Assembly: GCF_001984825.2 (NCBI RefSeq)
Contig: NZ_CP043318.1
Span: forward strand, 2,294,001-2,358,000
Reading direction: 5' to 3'
Source: Enterobacter chengduensis
GTDB lineage: Bacteria > Pseudomonadota > Gammaproteobacteria > Enterobacterales > Enterobacteriaceae
DNA: 64,000 nt
Positions 18,072 through 26,906 of the stretch are shown one piece after another. The position numbers were made by a program, and so were the translations under genes. The notes under the pieces were generated by a model, which had not been told where the DNA came from, did not search any database, and saw only the letters and a program-made list of their open reading frames with translations. Position 1 is the first letter of the stretch. Every line of letters starts with the position of its first letter.

Positions 18072-19561
18072 GATTGAGGCTCCAGGGCAATCCAGATGGT
18101 TTTCAGTTCGGTGAATTTTTCGAGCGCGTGCAGGGACTTATCGCGACCGTTACCGCTCTGCTTATAGCCGCCAAAGGGTACGGTCATATCCCCGTCGTTA
18201 TAGTTATTGACGAAGACCGAGCCGGCCTTCAGGCGGCGGCTCATGCGGTGCGCGCGGGAGAGATCGCGGGTCCAGACCGCCGCGCCAAGCCCGTATTCAC
18301 TGTCGTTGGCCAGCGTTAAGGCTTCCTCTTCGGTTTTAAAACGGGTGACGACCAGCACCGGCCCGAAAATCTCTTCCCGGCACAGGGGGGAGTCGGGCTC
18401 GAGGTCGACAAAAATGGTTGGACCGACTGCGGAAGGCCATGATTGTTCCCGCCCGTCCAGCAGCAGCGAGCCTTTCCGGGCTCCTTCGCGAATAAACGTG
18501 TGGACGGTATCGGCGTGCGCGGCGTCAATGAGCATGCCCATCGTGCTGTCGGGGTCGAGCGGATCGCCCGGCTGCCAGTGACGGGCCTGCGCTTTCAGCT
18601 TTGTCAGGAATTCATCGGCGATGCTGTCTTCGAGCAGCAGGCGGGTACCGGCGATACAGACTTGCCCCTGGTTGTAAAAAATGCCGGCGGCGGTCGCGCT
18701 CACGGCCTTGTCCAGGTCAGGACAGTCGGCAAAGATAATGTTGGCGCTTTTGCCGCCAGCCTCCAGCCAGACGCGCTTCATGTTGCTTTCTCCGGCGTCC
18801 TTCAACAGCTGCTTGCCGGTTCGGGTCGAGCCGGTAAACGTCAGCACCTCGACCTCCGGATGCAGCGCCAGCGCCTGGCCCGCTTCGTGGCCGTAACCGC
18901 TTATCACATTCAGCACGCCGTCCGGCAGGCCCGCTTCTTTCGCCAGCCCGGCCAGGCGCAGGGCGGTGAGGGGCGATTTCTCCGACGGCTTCAACACCAC
19001 GCTATTGCCCGCGATCAGCGCCGGGCCCAGCTTCCAGCAGGCCAGCAGCAGCGGGAAGTTCCAGGGGACGATGGCGGCGACAACCCCGATCGGCTCGCGC
19101 ACGATCATCGCCAGCTCGCCCGGCCCGGTAGGCGCCACTTCGCCATAGACTTTATCCGCCGCTTCGGCGTACCAGCGGATGGCGCGCGCCGCGCCGGGAA
19201 TATCGTCGCGCAGGCTGTGGCGAATGGGTTTGCCGGTGTCCAGGGTTTCCAGCAAGGCCAGCTCTTCGCCGTGGCGTTCCATCAAATCGGCGAGCTTGTT
19301 GAGCACGTATTTGCGCTGCGCCGGGGACGCCTGCGACCAGTCGCCGCGCTCGAATACCTCACGCGCGGCCTGAACCGCGCGGTCTACGTCCGCCTGCTTG
19401 CCCCGGGCGACGTTCGCCAGCGTCTTTTGGGTCGCAGGATTGACGGTGTCAAACGTGGTATTATCGGCGGCGTCGCAATAGGCACCGTTAATAAATAATC
19501 GGGTCTCAATGGCGCTGTTTTTTGCTTTATCCTGCCAGTAAGTCAGGTGCTGAAAATGCAT
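18068..19561 (-). CDS. puuC: Gamma-glutamyl-gamma-aminobutyraldehyde dehydrogenase PuuC
   Basis: This 497-residue NAD(P)-dependent aldehyde dehydrogenase matches E. coli PuuC (495). Conserved parts are VPWNFPLLLACWKLGPAL, the FTGSTRTG cofactor motif, the general-base Glu in LEAGGKSANI and the catalytic Cys in NQGQVCIAGTR. It oxidises the PuuB product to gamma-glutamyl-GABA. An AAAGGAGT precedes the chosen ATG (MHFQHLTYW); seven in-frame codons further upstream are less likely. Confidence 0.95.
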   Translation of the reverse strand: MHFQHLTYWQDKAKNSAIETRLFINGAYCDAADNTTFDTVNPATQKTLANVARGKQADVDRAVQAAREVFERGDWSQASPAQRKYVLNKLADLMERHGEELALLETLDTGKPIRHSLRDDIPGAARAIRWYAEAADKVYGEVAPTGPGELAMIVREPIGVVAAIVPWNFPLLLACWKLGPALIAGNSVVLKPSEKSPLTALRLAGLAKEAGLPDGVLNVISGYGHEAGQALALHPEVEVLTFTGSTRTGKQLLKDAGESNMKRVWLEAGGKSANIIFADCPDLDKAVSATAAGIFYNQGQVCIAGTRLLLEDSIADEFLTKLKAQARHWQPGDPLDPDSTMGMLIDAAHADTVHTFIREGARKGSLLLDGREQSWPSAVGPTIFVDLEPDSPLCREEIFGPVLVVTRFKTEEEALTLANDSEYGLGAAVWTRDLSRAHRMSRRLKAGSVFVNNYNDGDMTVPFGGYKQSGNGRDKSLHALEKFTELKTIWIALEPQS

Positions 19562-19680
19562 ATTCACTCCTTTCTTTCGCAATCAGATAAATAAAGTCAT
19601 GGCCGTTTCAGGCAATACGAAGCCGTAAGGCATCCCGGGAATTAACCCGTAAAATGCCGATATCGATCGTTTTTATGTGT

Positions 19681-19706
19681 CCCGGCGTAAGCGCGCTTAC
19701 GCCGGG
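19681..19706. repeat. 26-bp perfect palindrome between puuR and puuC
   Basis: The arms CCCGGCGTAAGCG and CGCTTACGCCGGG meet with no spacer, a perfect 13+13 palindrome 12 bases after the puuR stop. The core resembles a REP (palindromic unit). In the puuD-puuR to puuCBE transcript it would form a stable stem and could protect the upstream RNA or reduce readthrough into puuCBE. No T-run follows on either strand. Confidence 0.7.
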
Positions 19707-19718
19707 AACGAGTGGTGA

Positions 19719-20276
19719 TTAGAACGTGGTGGGGGTGTGGGCACTGATAATGCGGCAGATGCCTGCCGAGGTATTGCTGAAGCTGTGCGGTATGCCGGTA
19801 TTGATGGCATAGCTCTGCCCCGCAACCAGGTGATAAGGCTGGCCATTTATGGTCAGCACTATTTCACCTTCCAGTATCGTACCGATCTCCTCACCCTGGT
19901 GTTTGATCCTCTCTCCGGTCGTGGTTCCAGGCTGGTAAGTTTCAAAAATCATCGCCAGCGTACGGTTCGGATTTCCGTTATGAACCAGCTTCATCGAAAC
20001 CCCCTGACTGCCAATTTCGATAAGGTCTTCCTGATTAATAACCACCTGCGGTTCATCAGGTTTTTCCGGTTCCGAAAAGAATTCCGAGAGCGACAGCCCA
20101 TAAACTTTCAGCAGCTTTTGCAGCGTACTGATGGCAGGACTGACTTTATCCTGCTCAATGGTGCTGATGGCACTGTGTGTTAACCCAGACAGTTCGGCGG
20201 CACGCCGCTGCGAGAGACCCAGCTGCTGGCGGATCTCAGACAGACGTTTCCCTGGCGCCAGTCCGTCATCGCTCAT
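19719..20276 (-). CDS. puuR: Putrescine-responsive repressor PuuR
   Basis: This 185-residue regulator has the length of E. coli PuuR. The N-terminal HTH_3 domain (LSEIRQQLGLSQRRAAELSG, then LTHSAISTIE) recognises the puu operators; a C-terminal cupin (about residues 105-180, with TTGERIKHQGEEIGTILEGE) senses putrescine. It represses the puuA-P and puuD-R-C-B-E units, and putrescine relieves this. Two PuuR-like palindromes lie in the puuD-puuA gap. The start MSDDGLAPGKRL was chosen by homology; an upstream frame continues into puuD. Confidence 0.95.
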   Translation of the reverse strand: MSDDGLAPGKRLSEIRQQLGLSQRRAAELSGLTHSAISTIEQDKVSPAISTLQKLLKVYGLSLSEFFSEPEKPDEPQVVINQEDLIEIGSQGVSMKLVHNGNPNRTLAMIFETYQPGTTTGERIKHQGEEIGTILEGEIVLTINGQPYHLVAGQSYAINTGIPHSFSNTSAGICRIISAHTPTTF

Positions 20277-20301
20277 AGTTGCATTTCCTTTACGGTAGTG
20301 G

Positions 20302-21066
20302 TCAAAGCCGTTGCTTCTCGGCAATGTGGCTTTGACAGGCGGTGATAAAACCTTCAAACAACATACGGGACAGGGCGTACTCGCTGCTGTTCCATTCGGG
20401 GTGCCATTGCACGCCGAGGGCAAAAGGATGGTCATGAACGCTAACCGCTTCGACCAGCCCGTCCGTCGAGCGGGCCTCCACGCGAAGCCGTGGTCCTAAC
20501 GTCCGTGCACCTTGCCCGTGTAACGAGTTTACCCAAAATGTGTTACAGCCAGGTATTAATTGAGACAGCAGTCCTCCCTCCTGAACCTGAACTTCATGAG
20601 ACGGGGCGTATTGTAGCTCAACCGGCAACTCAGGATCTTCCCGGTGCTCAAGCAGGTCGTTCTGCTCGAACAGGCGACGATACAGCGTCCCTCCCGTCGC
20701 AACAACCAGCTCCTGCAGCCCCCGGCAGATGGCGAAAATGGGGATGCGCCTTTCGAGCGCGGCGGCAATCAGCGCCATACTCAGAAGATCTCGCCCGGGA
20801 TCGGCGTCAGGCTCATCGCCGTTTTCACCATAAAGGTGCGGCTGCACGTTACTTGGGCTGCCCGGCAGATAAATTCCGTCCAGGGTTGGCAGCAGCGCGG
20901 TAAGCAGCTCTGGCTCTGCGAGCGCATGCGGTAGGGCAATCGGTAAGCCCCCCGCGTTAATAATGGCATTCAGGTACTTTTCTTGCAGGGTTTGGGTCTC
21001 ATGACCCTTAAGCCTGTTTCTACACATCACCACGCCAATGACTGGCTTGTTCATTATATTTTCCAT
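20302..21066 (-). CDS. puuD: Gamma-glutamyl-GABA hydrolase PuuD
   Basis: This 254-residue class I glutamine amidotransferase-like hydrolase has the length of E. coli PuuD. The nucleophile is Cys114 in FAICRGLQEL, and the catalytic His/Glu lie in VQWHPEWN. It splits gamma-glutamyl-GABA to glutamate and GABA. The start MENIMNKPVIGV matches E. coli. It leads the leftward unit puuD-puuR-puuC-puuB-puuE and is divergent from puuA. Confidence 0.95.
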   Translation of the reverse strand: MENIMNKPVIGVVMCRNRLKGHETQTLQEKYLNAIINAGGLPIALPHALAEPELLTALLPTLDGIYLPGSPSNVQPHLYGENGDEPDADPGRDLLSMALIAAALERRIPIFAICRGLQELVVATGGTLYRRLFEQNDLLEHREDPELPVELQYAPSHEVQVQEGGLLSQLIPGCNTFWVNSLHGQGARTLGPRLRVEARSTDGLVEAVSVHDHPFALGVQWHPEWNSSEYALSRMLFEGFITACQSHIAEKQRL

Positions 21067-21082
21067 GATCGCCCTCACAAAG

Positions 21083-21100
21083 TGGACTAAATTTAGGCCA
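21083..21100. promoter_or_regulatory. PuuR-like operator near puuD
   Basis: The sequence TGGACTAAATTTAGGCCA is a near-perfect palindrome (one mismatch between half-sites). It fits the reported PuuR operator form, TGGAC / GACCA arms around an AT-rich centre. It lies about 17 bases upstream of the puuD start, so a bound repressor would block transcription of puuDRCBE. The assignment is by resemblance only. Confidence 0.6.
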
Positions 21101-21220
21101 TTTTCGCCTGCCAAACGGCCTTTTCGTTCAATATTTTCTCAATCTAGCAACGGGATCTGGCTTTTGCAAACTTAATTTAACATTTGACAAACAATTTATT
21201 TGCATACAGATTCGATAGAG

Positions 21221-21242
21221 TGGACATTATATTTGACGGTCC
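21221..21242. promoter_or_regulatory. PuuR-like operator near puuA
   Basis: TGGACATTATATTTGACGGTCC resembles the PuuR operator TGGACAATATATTGACCA closely, with one insertion near the end. It lies about 38 bases upstream of the puuA start codon. With the puuD-proximal site it frames the divergent control region. Confidence 0.62.
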
Positions 21243-21279
21243 AGCGCAGCGAACACACATCCCAAAACGGTGGTAAATC

Positions 21280-22698
21280 ATGGAAACCAATATCGTAGAA
21301 GTTGAGAACTTTGTGCAGCACACGGAAGAGAGGCGGGGCAGCGCCTTTACGCAGGAAGTGAAGCGCTATTTAGAAAAGTATCCTGACACCCAGTTTATTG
21401 ATGTCCTCCTGACCGACCTGAACGGCTGTTTTCGCGGTAAACGCATCCCGGTTGCCGGACTGAGCAAACTTGAAAAAGGCTGCTATTTCCCGGCATCAGT
21501 TTTCGCCATGGACATTTTGGGTAACGTCGTGGAAGAGGCGGGCCTGGGGCAGGAGCTCGGCGAGCCGGACTGCATCTGCGTGCCGGTGCCGGGTACCCTG
21601 ACGCCGTCCGCCGCCGACCCGGAATACATTGGTCAGGTGCAGCTCACCATGGTCGATGAAGATGGCGCTCCCTTTGACGTTGAGCCGCGGAACGTACTCA
21701 ACCGACTCTGGCAGCAGCTGCGCCAGCGCGGTCTGTTCCCCGTGGTAGCGGTAGAGCTGGAGTTCTATTTACTTGACCGTAAACGCGATGCCGACGGCTA
21801 TCTGCAGCCACCCTGCGCGCCGGGCACCGACGTGCGCAACACGCAAAGTCAGGTCTACTCGGTTGATAATCTCAACCACTTTGCGGACGTGCTGAACGAC
21901 ATTGACGAACTAGCGCAGCTGCAGCTTATCCCCGCCGACGGCGCGGTGGCCGAGGCCTCCCCGGGCCAGTTTGAGATTAACCTGCACCACACGGAAAACG
22001 TGCTCGATGCCTGCGACGATGCGCTGGCGCTAAAGCGTCTCGTCAGGCAGATGGCGGAAAAACATAAGATGCACGCCACGTTTATGGCAAAGCCGTATGA
22101 AGAGCATGCGGGCAGCGGGATGCATATCCACATTAGCATGCAGAACAACCGAGGCGAAAACGTGCTCGCAGACGCCAGCGGCGAGGATTCCGCGCTGCTG
22201 AAACGCGCGCTGGCCGGGATGATCGATCTGATGCCAGCCTCCATGGCGCTGCTGGCACCGAACGTTAACTCGTACCGCCGTTTCCAGCCGGGTATGTACG
22301 TGCCGACGCAGGCGTCATGGGGACACAACAACCGCACGGTTGCCCTGCGCATCCCCTGCGGCGATCGCCATAACCATCGGGTCGAGTACCGGGTGGCGGG
22401 CGCAGACGCGAACCCGTATCTGGTGATGGCGGCAATTTTTGCCGGCATTTTGCACGGGCTGGACAACGATTTACCGCTGCAGGAAGAGGTGGAAGGCAAC
22501 GGTCTGGAGCAGGACGGCCTGCCGTTCCCGATTCGTCAGAGCGATGCGCTGTGGGAGTTTATGCAAAACGATAGCCTCCGCGAGCGGCTGGGCGAACGTT
22601 TCTGCCACGTCTATCACGCCTGCAAAAACGATGAATTGCTGCAGTTTGAGCGCCTGATCACCGAAACTGAAATCGAGTGGATGTTGAAAAACGCCTGA
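21280..22698 (+). CDS. puuA: Gamma-glutamylputrescine synthetase PuuA
   Basis: This 472-residue enzyme of the glutamine-synthetase fold has the same length as E. coli PuuA. It ligates glutamate to putrescine using ATP, the first step of the Puu pathway. Motifs include the beta-grasp start (FIDVLLTDLNGCFRGKRIP), VAVELEFYLLD, GQFEINLHH, the nucleotide loop FMAKPYEEHAGSGMHIHIS, written here in part, and NRTVALRIPCG. It starts the rightward unit with puuP and lies just downstream of a PuuR-like operator. Confidence 0.95.
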   Translation: METNIVEVENFVQHTEERRGSAFTQEVKRYLEKYPDTQFIDVLLTDLNGCFRGKRIPVAGLSKLEKGCYFPASVFAMDILGNVVEEAGLGQELGEPDCICVPVPGTLTPSAADPEYIGQVQLTMVDEDGAPFDVEPRNVLNRLWQQLRQRGLFPVVAVELEFYLLDRKRDADGYLQPPCAPGTDVRNTQSQVYSVDNLNHFADVLNDIDELAQLQLIPADGAVAEASPGQFEINLHHTENVLDACDDALALKRLVRQMAEKHKMHATFMAKPYEEHAGSGMHIHISMQNNRGENVLADASGEDSALLKRALAGMIDLMPASMALLAPNVNSYRRFQPGMYVPTQASWGHNNRTVALRIPCGDRHNHRVEYRVAGADANPYLVMAAIFAGILHGLDNDLPLQEEVEGNGLEQDGLPFPIRQSDALWEFMQNDSLRERLGERFCHVYHACKNDELLQFERLITETEIEWMLKNA

Positions 22699-23054
22699 TG
22701 ACGTGCCCCGGCTAGGGGCCGCTTTGTTACATCTTGTACGTATTACCATACGGCCTGCGCGGAGCCTGGCCGAACTGTTCGCTGGCACGCCAGCTATCTC
22801 CCGGGAGTCGCGTTATGGAGCGCAGGCGGCACAGGGATTTTCTTAACGACACTGTGTGACGAGGTAGGAAATGATGCAGATGTTCAACTATCCGCAGGGC
22901 GAAGGGGGCCAGTCTGGCGCCTGCTGTGAGTGCGAGCCAGAGATGGTGAGCGGGTACGATCGCGTGAGTTCTTTACAACTTCCCCCTTTGCTAAGCAGGT
23001 TTGCGTTAAGGACAGCGCGATTGCAAACCACGGTAAGCATGGGGGGGACGGTTT
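22699..23054. other. Gap between puuA and puuP
   Basis: About 350 bases. A short hairpin GCCCC-GGCTA-GGGGC (22705-22719) follows the puuA stop and is then followed by a weak T-containing stretch. The second half contains an open frame with a good ribosome-binding site, listed separately. No operator was recognised. Confidence 0.5.
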
Positions 23055-23065
23055 ATGGCGACTAA
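22871..23065 (+). CDS. Possible 64-codon leader ORF overlapping the puuP start
   Basis: An ATG at 22871 follows a strong GAGGTAGGAA. The peptide begins [20 protein letters not shown] and has no recognisable domain. Its TAA stop lies eight bases inside puuP in another frame (puuP starts at 23055), a geometry suited to translational coupling. It could regulate puuP translation or be a chance frame. Nothing else in the sequence supports protein function. Confidence 0.3.
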   Translation: MMQMFNYPQGEGGQSGACCECEPEMVSGYDRVSSLQLPPLLSRFALRTARLQTTVSMGGTVYGD

Positions 23066-24446
23066 CACCTCCCTTGACTCGCCGCGCATGGCCGGAAGAA
23101 CCCGGCTGCGCAGTTCCCTCAAGCTCTGGCAGGTGGTCATGATGGGGCTGGCTTACCTCACCCCGATGACCGTGTTTGATACCTTCGGCATTGTGTCCGG
23201 TATCAGCAACGGCCACGTGCCCGCCTCGTATCTCCTGGCGCTGGCTGGCGTCATGTTTACCGCCATCAGCTACGGCAAGCTGGTACGACAGTTCCCGGAA
23301 GCGGGCTCCGCGTACACCTACACGCAGAAATCGATCGGACCTCATCTGGGCTTTATGGTCGGCTGGTCATCGTTGCTGGACTATCTCTTCCTGCCGATGA
23401 TCAACGTGCTGCTGGCGAAGATCTACCTTTCCGCGCTGTTCCCTGAAGTCCCGCCGTGGGTCTGGGTGGTGGGGTTTGTGACCATCCTGACGCTGGCGAA
23501 CCTGAAGAGCGTGAATCTGGTCGCCAACTTTAACACCCTGTTTGTGCTGGTGCAGATCGCCATCATGGTGGTGTTTGTCATCCTCGTGGTGCACGGCCTG
23601 CACAAGGGGGAGGGCGTCGGCACCGTCTGGTCGCTCCAGCCGTTTATCAGCGAGAACGCCCACCTGATCCCGATTATTACCGGCGCGACGATCGTCTGCT
23701 TCTCTTTCCTCGGCTTTGACGCGGTTACCACGCTGTCGGAAGAGACGCCAAACGCGGCGCGGGTGATCCCCAAAGCCATTTTCCTGACCGCGCTGTACGG
23801 CGGGCTGATATTCATTGTTGCCTCGTTTTTCATGCAGCTCTTTTTCCCGACGATCGCGCGCTTCAAGAACCCGGACGCCGCGCTGCCGGAAATCGCGCTG
23901 TACGTGGGCGGCAAGCTCTTCCAGTCGGTGTTTCTGTGTACCACGTTTGTGAATACGCTCGCTTCAGGCCTGGCCTCGCACGCCAGCGTCTCTCGCTTAC
24001 TGTACGTGATGGGGCGCGACAACGTCTTTCCGGAGCGGGTGTTTGGCTACGTGCATCCGAAATGGCGTACGCCGGCCCTGAACGTCATTATGGTAGGGAT
24101 TGTGGCCCTGTCGGCCCTGTACTTTGACCTCGTGACCGCGACGGCGCTGATCAACTTCGGTGCGCTGGTGGCGTTTACGTTTGTTAACCTGTCGGTGTAC
24201 AACCATTTCTGGCGGCGCCAGGGGCTCAATAAAACGTGGAAAGATCGTTTCCACTATCTTCTGCTGCCGCTCATTGGTGCCGTCACGGTCGGCGTGCTGT
24301 GGATAAACCTCGAAGCGACCTCCCTGACGCTTGGCCTCATCTGGGCGGCTCTGGGGATCCTTTACCTGACATGGCTCACGCGCCGTTTCCGAAAACCGCC
24401 TCCGCAGTTTGAGGCCGGCAAGATAGAGCAGGCCTGGGATTCCTGA
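23055..24446 (+). CDS. puuP: Putrescine importer PuuP
   Basis: This 463-residue APC-superfamily permease closely matches E. coli PuuP (461). It has 12 predicted membrane helices; conserved parts are [20 protein letters not shown] near the N-terminus and [19 protein letters not shown] in the middle. It imports putrescine at the inner membrane for the Puu pathway. The ATG follows a run of Gs at the usual distance. It is transcribed with puuA and ends at a convergent terminator facing ynfM. Confidence 0.95.
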   Translation: MATNTSLDSPRMAGRTRLRSSLKLWQVVMMGLAYLTPMTVFDTFGIVSGISNGHVPASYLLALAGVMFTAISYGKLVRQFPEAGSAYTYTQKSIGPHLGFMVGWSSLLDYLFLPMINVLLAKIYLSALFPEVPPWVWVVGFVTILTLANLKSVNLVANFNTLFVLVQIAIMVVFVILVVHGLHKGEGVGTVWSLQPFISENAHLIPIITGATIVCFSFLGFDAVTTLSEETPNAARVIPKAIFLTALYGGLIFIVASFFMQLFFPTIARFKNPDAALPEIALYVGGKLFQSVFLCTTFVNTLASGLASHASVSRLLYVMGRDNVFPERVFGYVHPKWRTPALNVIMVGIVALSALYFDLVTATALINFGALVAFTFVNLSVYNHFWRRQGLNKTWKDRFHYLLLPLIGAVTVGVLWINLEATSLTLGLIWAALGILYLTWLTRRFRKPPPQFEAGKIEQAWDS

Positions 24447-24454
24447 AGGTGAAA

Positions 24455-24476
24455 CGGCACCAGTACGCTGGTGCCG
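24455..24476. terminator. Terminator hairpin between puuP and ynfM
   Basis: A perfect 9-bp stem CGGCACCAG / CTGGTGCCG with a TACG tetraloop is placed eight bases after the puuP stop and followed by ATTCTC. It probably serves both convergent genes. Confidence 0.7.
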
Positions 24477-24504
24477 ATTCTCTGGATATCAGCCCGCCCG
24501 CATG

Positions 24505-25758
24505 TTATCTCAAGCGCTGATGCAGACTTGCCCCCACCAGCAGCGCGGCACAGAGCATCAGCGCGATAAACCCGCCCACGCCGTTCCAGCCGTAGTGATG
24601 CCAGAACACGCCGCCGAGGGTCCCGGCGATGCTGGAGCCAAGATAATAGCTAAACAGATACAGCGACGACGCCTGGCCTTTGGCGCGACGGGCGCGCGGG
24701 CCAATCCAGCTGCTGGCAACCGAGTGGGCGGCGAAGAAGCCCGCGGAAAAGAGCAGCATCCCGGCAAAAATCAGCCACAGGGAGGAGAAGAGCGTCAGCA
24801 GCAGGCCGAGCAGCATCACCGCCGTGAAGACCAGCATGACCGGGCCGCGTCCGAAGCGTGCGGTCATCGCCCCGGCTTTTGGTGAGCTCCACGTGCCGGT
24901 CAAATAGGCAACCGAGAGTAGACCGACAACAGCCTGGTTCAAATGCCACGGTGAGAGCATCAGGCGATAGCCTATATAGTTAAACAGCGTGACGAAGGCG
25001 CCCATCAGCAGGAAGCCCATCAGAAACAGGCGCGGCAGCCCTTTGTCGCGCCAGTGCAGGCGGAGGTTGATAAACAGCGTTTTCGGGCGCAGGGACGTCG
25101 GGCGGAAATGGCGCGATTCCGGCAGGATTTTCCAGAACATCAGCGCGGAGGCCAGCGCGAAACACCCAATCACCGCCAGCGCAATTCGCCAGCTAAAGAA
25201 GTCCGTGAATACCCCGCTCAGCAGGCGTCCGCTCATTCCGCCGATCGAGTTCCCGCTGATGTAAAGCCCCATCGAGAAGGCAACAAAGCTCGGGTGGATC
25301 TCTTCGCTGAGATAGGTCATCCCGACCGCCGCCACGCCGCTGAGCGACAGCCCAATCAGCGCGCGCATCACCAGAATGCCGTGCCAGCTGGTCATCATGG
25401 TCGAGAGTAGCGTACAGACCGAGGCCAGCATCAGGGCGGTCACCATCACCGGTTTACGGCCAATGGCGTCGGACAGCGGCCCGGTAAAGAGCAGGCCAAT
25501 TGCCAGCATCGCGGTTGAAATAGAGAGAGAAACGCTGCTGCTGGCAGGCGATACGCCAAACTCATGGGAGAGAACGGGCAGGATCGGCTGAACGCAATAG
25601 AGCAGGGCGAAGGTGGCCAGACCGGCGGAAAAGAGCGCCAGCGTGACGCGCATGAATTGTGGGGTACCGCGTTTAATGAACTGAACCGGCTGCAATGCTG
25701 AAGGTAAATCATTGATATCGCTTGCCGGATCGATATCAATGGTAGTTGTACGACTCAC
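24505..25758 (-). CDS. ynfM: MFS transporter YnfM
   Basis: This 417-residue inner-membrane transporter has the same length as E. coli YnfM, with 12 predicted helices and the MFS motif GPLSDAIGRKPVM after helix 2. It is reported as an efflux-type transporter; E. coli YnfM has been linked to arabinose export, but the physiological substrate is uncertain. The start is a GTG (reading V/M-S-R-T-T-T) preceded by AAGGAA, matching the E. coli N-terminus; an ATG seven codons upstream lacks a ribosome-binding site. It is divergent from the LysR gene ynfL, its probable regulator. Confidence 0.92.
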   Translation of the reverse strand: MSRTTTIDIDPASDINDLPSALQPVQFIKRGTPQFMRVTLALFSAGLATFALLYCVQPILPVLSHEFGVSPASSSVSLSISTAMLAIGLLFTGPLSDAIGRKPVMVTALMLASVCTLLSTMMTSWHGILVMRALIGLSLSGVAAVGMTYLSEEIHPSFVAFSMGLYISGNSIGGMSGRLLSGVFTDFFSWRIALAVIGCFALASALMFWKILPESRHFRPTSLRPKTLFINLRLHWRDKGLPRLFLMGFLLMGAFVTLFNYIGYRLMLSPWHLNQAVVGLLSVAYLTGTWSSPKAGAMTARFGRGPVMLVFTAVMLLGLLLTLFSSLWLIFAGMLLFSAGFFAAHSVASSWIGPRARRAKGQASSLYLFSYYLGSSIAGTLGGVFWHHYGWNGVGGFIALMLCAALLVGASLHQRLR

Positions 25759-25879
25759 ACAGTTTCCTTGCTTAAACATCCCCGTGATTTCTGGTGACGG
25801 GTATGACCACCTCTTCAGAGTAGGAAAATGTAAATATTCTGTCTAATATATTAATAATCTCAAATGATACTTTATAAAT

Positions 25880-26812
25880 ATGAATATCGAGCTGCGTCAC
25901 CTTCGCTATTTTGTCGCCGTCGCTGAAGAGCTGCATTTTGGCCGCGCGGCGGCGCGGCTGAATATCTCTCAGCCACCGTTAAGCCAGCAGATCCAGATCC
26001 TGGAGCAGCAGGTCGGGGCGCGTCTTCTGGCCCGCACTAACCGCAGCGTGAGCCTGACGGCGGCGGGCAAGCAGTTCCTGATCGACAGCCGACAAATTCT
26101 GAGCATGGTCGATGAGGCCGCTGCCCGGGCAGAGCGGCTCTATCTCGGGGAAGCCGGCGAGCTGCGCATCGGATTTACCTCGTCCGCGCCGTTTATCAGC
26201 GCCGTCTCTGAGACCCTGTCGTCATTCCGCCGCCACTTTCCGGATGTTCATATTCAGACGCGCGAAATCAACACCCGCGAGCAGATTGCGCCGCTGAGTG
26301 AGGGGGCGCTGGATCTGGGGCTGATGCGTAACACCCAGCTCCCGGACACGCTGGCGTGGGAGGTGATCCTGCGCGAGCCGCTGATGGCGATGATCCCGCA
26401 CGATCACCCGCTGGCGTCGCGTCCGGCGGTGTCGCTGGCGGAGCTGGCAAAAGAGCCGTTCGTCTTTTTTGACCCGCAGGTCGGAACGGGGCTGTATGAC
26501 GATATCCTGGGGCTGATGCGCCGCTACGATCTTGCCCCGGTCATTACCCAGGAGGTGGGGGAAGCGATGACCATTATCGGTCTGGTCGCCGCCGGGCTGG
26601 GCGTGTCTATTCTTCCGGCCTCCTTTAAGCGGGTACAGTTGCGCGAAATGCGCTGGGTGACCATCGCCGAAGAGGACGCCGTTTCAGAGATGTGGCTGGT
26701 GTGGTCAAAGCATCGCGAACAGAGTCATGCCGCACAGCGATTCAAACACCAGCTAATCGGCGCCTCTGCCGGGCGACATTTCCTGGAAAAAGGGGGCGAA
26801 AATGTGCGGTAA
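25880..26812 (+). CDS. ynfL: LysR-family regulator YnfL
   Basis: This 310-residue LysR-type regulator begins with the winged HTH (LRHLRYFVAVAEELHFGRAA, then ARLNISQPPLSQQI) and continues into a type 2 periplasmic-binding-like effector domain from about residue 90. It is somewhat longer at the C-terminus than E. coli YnfL (297). The divergent position next to ynfM suggests it controls that transporter and itself from the 120-base AT-rich gap. The effector is unknown. Confidence 0.9.
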   Translation: MNIELRHLRYFVAVAEELHFGRAAARLNISQPPLSQQIQILEQQVGARLLARTNRSVSLTAAGKQFLIDSRQILSMVDEAAARAERLYLGEAGELRIGFTSSAPFISAVSETLSSFRRHFPDVHIQTREINTREQIAPLSEGALDLGLMRNTQLPDTLAWEVILREPLMAMIPHDHPLASRPAVSLAELAKEPFVFFDPQVGTGLYDDILGLMRRYDLAPVITQEVGEAMTIIGLVAAGLGVSILPASFKRVQLREMRWVTIAEEDAVSEMWLVWSKHREQSHAAQRFKHQLIGASAGRHFLEKGGENVR

Positions 26813-26873
26813 ATCACATGGCTAAGTAAATATTTGACGACGGACAGGGAAGTGCTTCACCATAGCAAACAGT

Positions 26874-26895
26874 TTATTTCGAAGCTCGAAAATAA
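26874..26895. promoter_or_regulatory. Putative Mlc operator upstream of mlc
   Basis: The stretch contains TTATTTCG-aagc-TCGAAAATAA, an approximate palindrome with the TTATTT/AAATAA arms and CG core known for Mlc sites. It lies 12 bases before the mlc GTG start. E. coli mlc is autoregulated, so this is likely an autorepression site. Confidence 0.55.
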
Positions 26896-26906
26896 GGGAG
26901 TACGAG

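Noticed and set aside
18443..19498. Open frame of 351 codons antisense to puuC
   Set aside because: Arg/Gly/Ala-rich, no ribosome-binding site, and puuC is certain.
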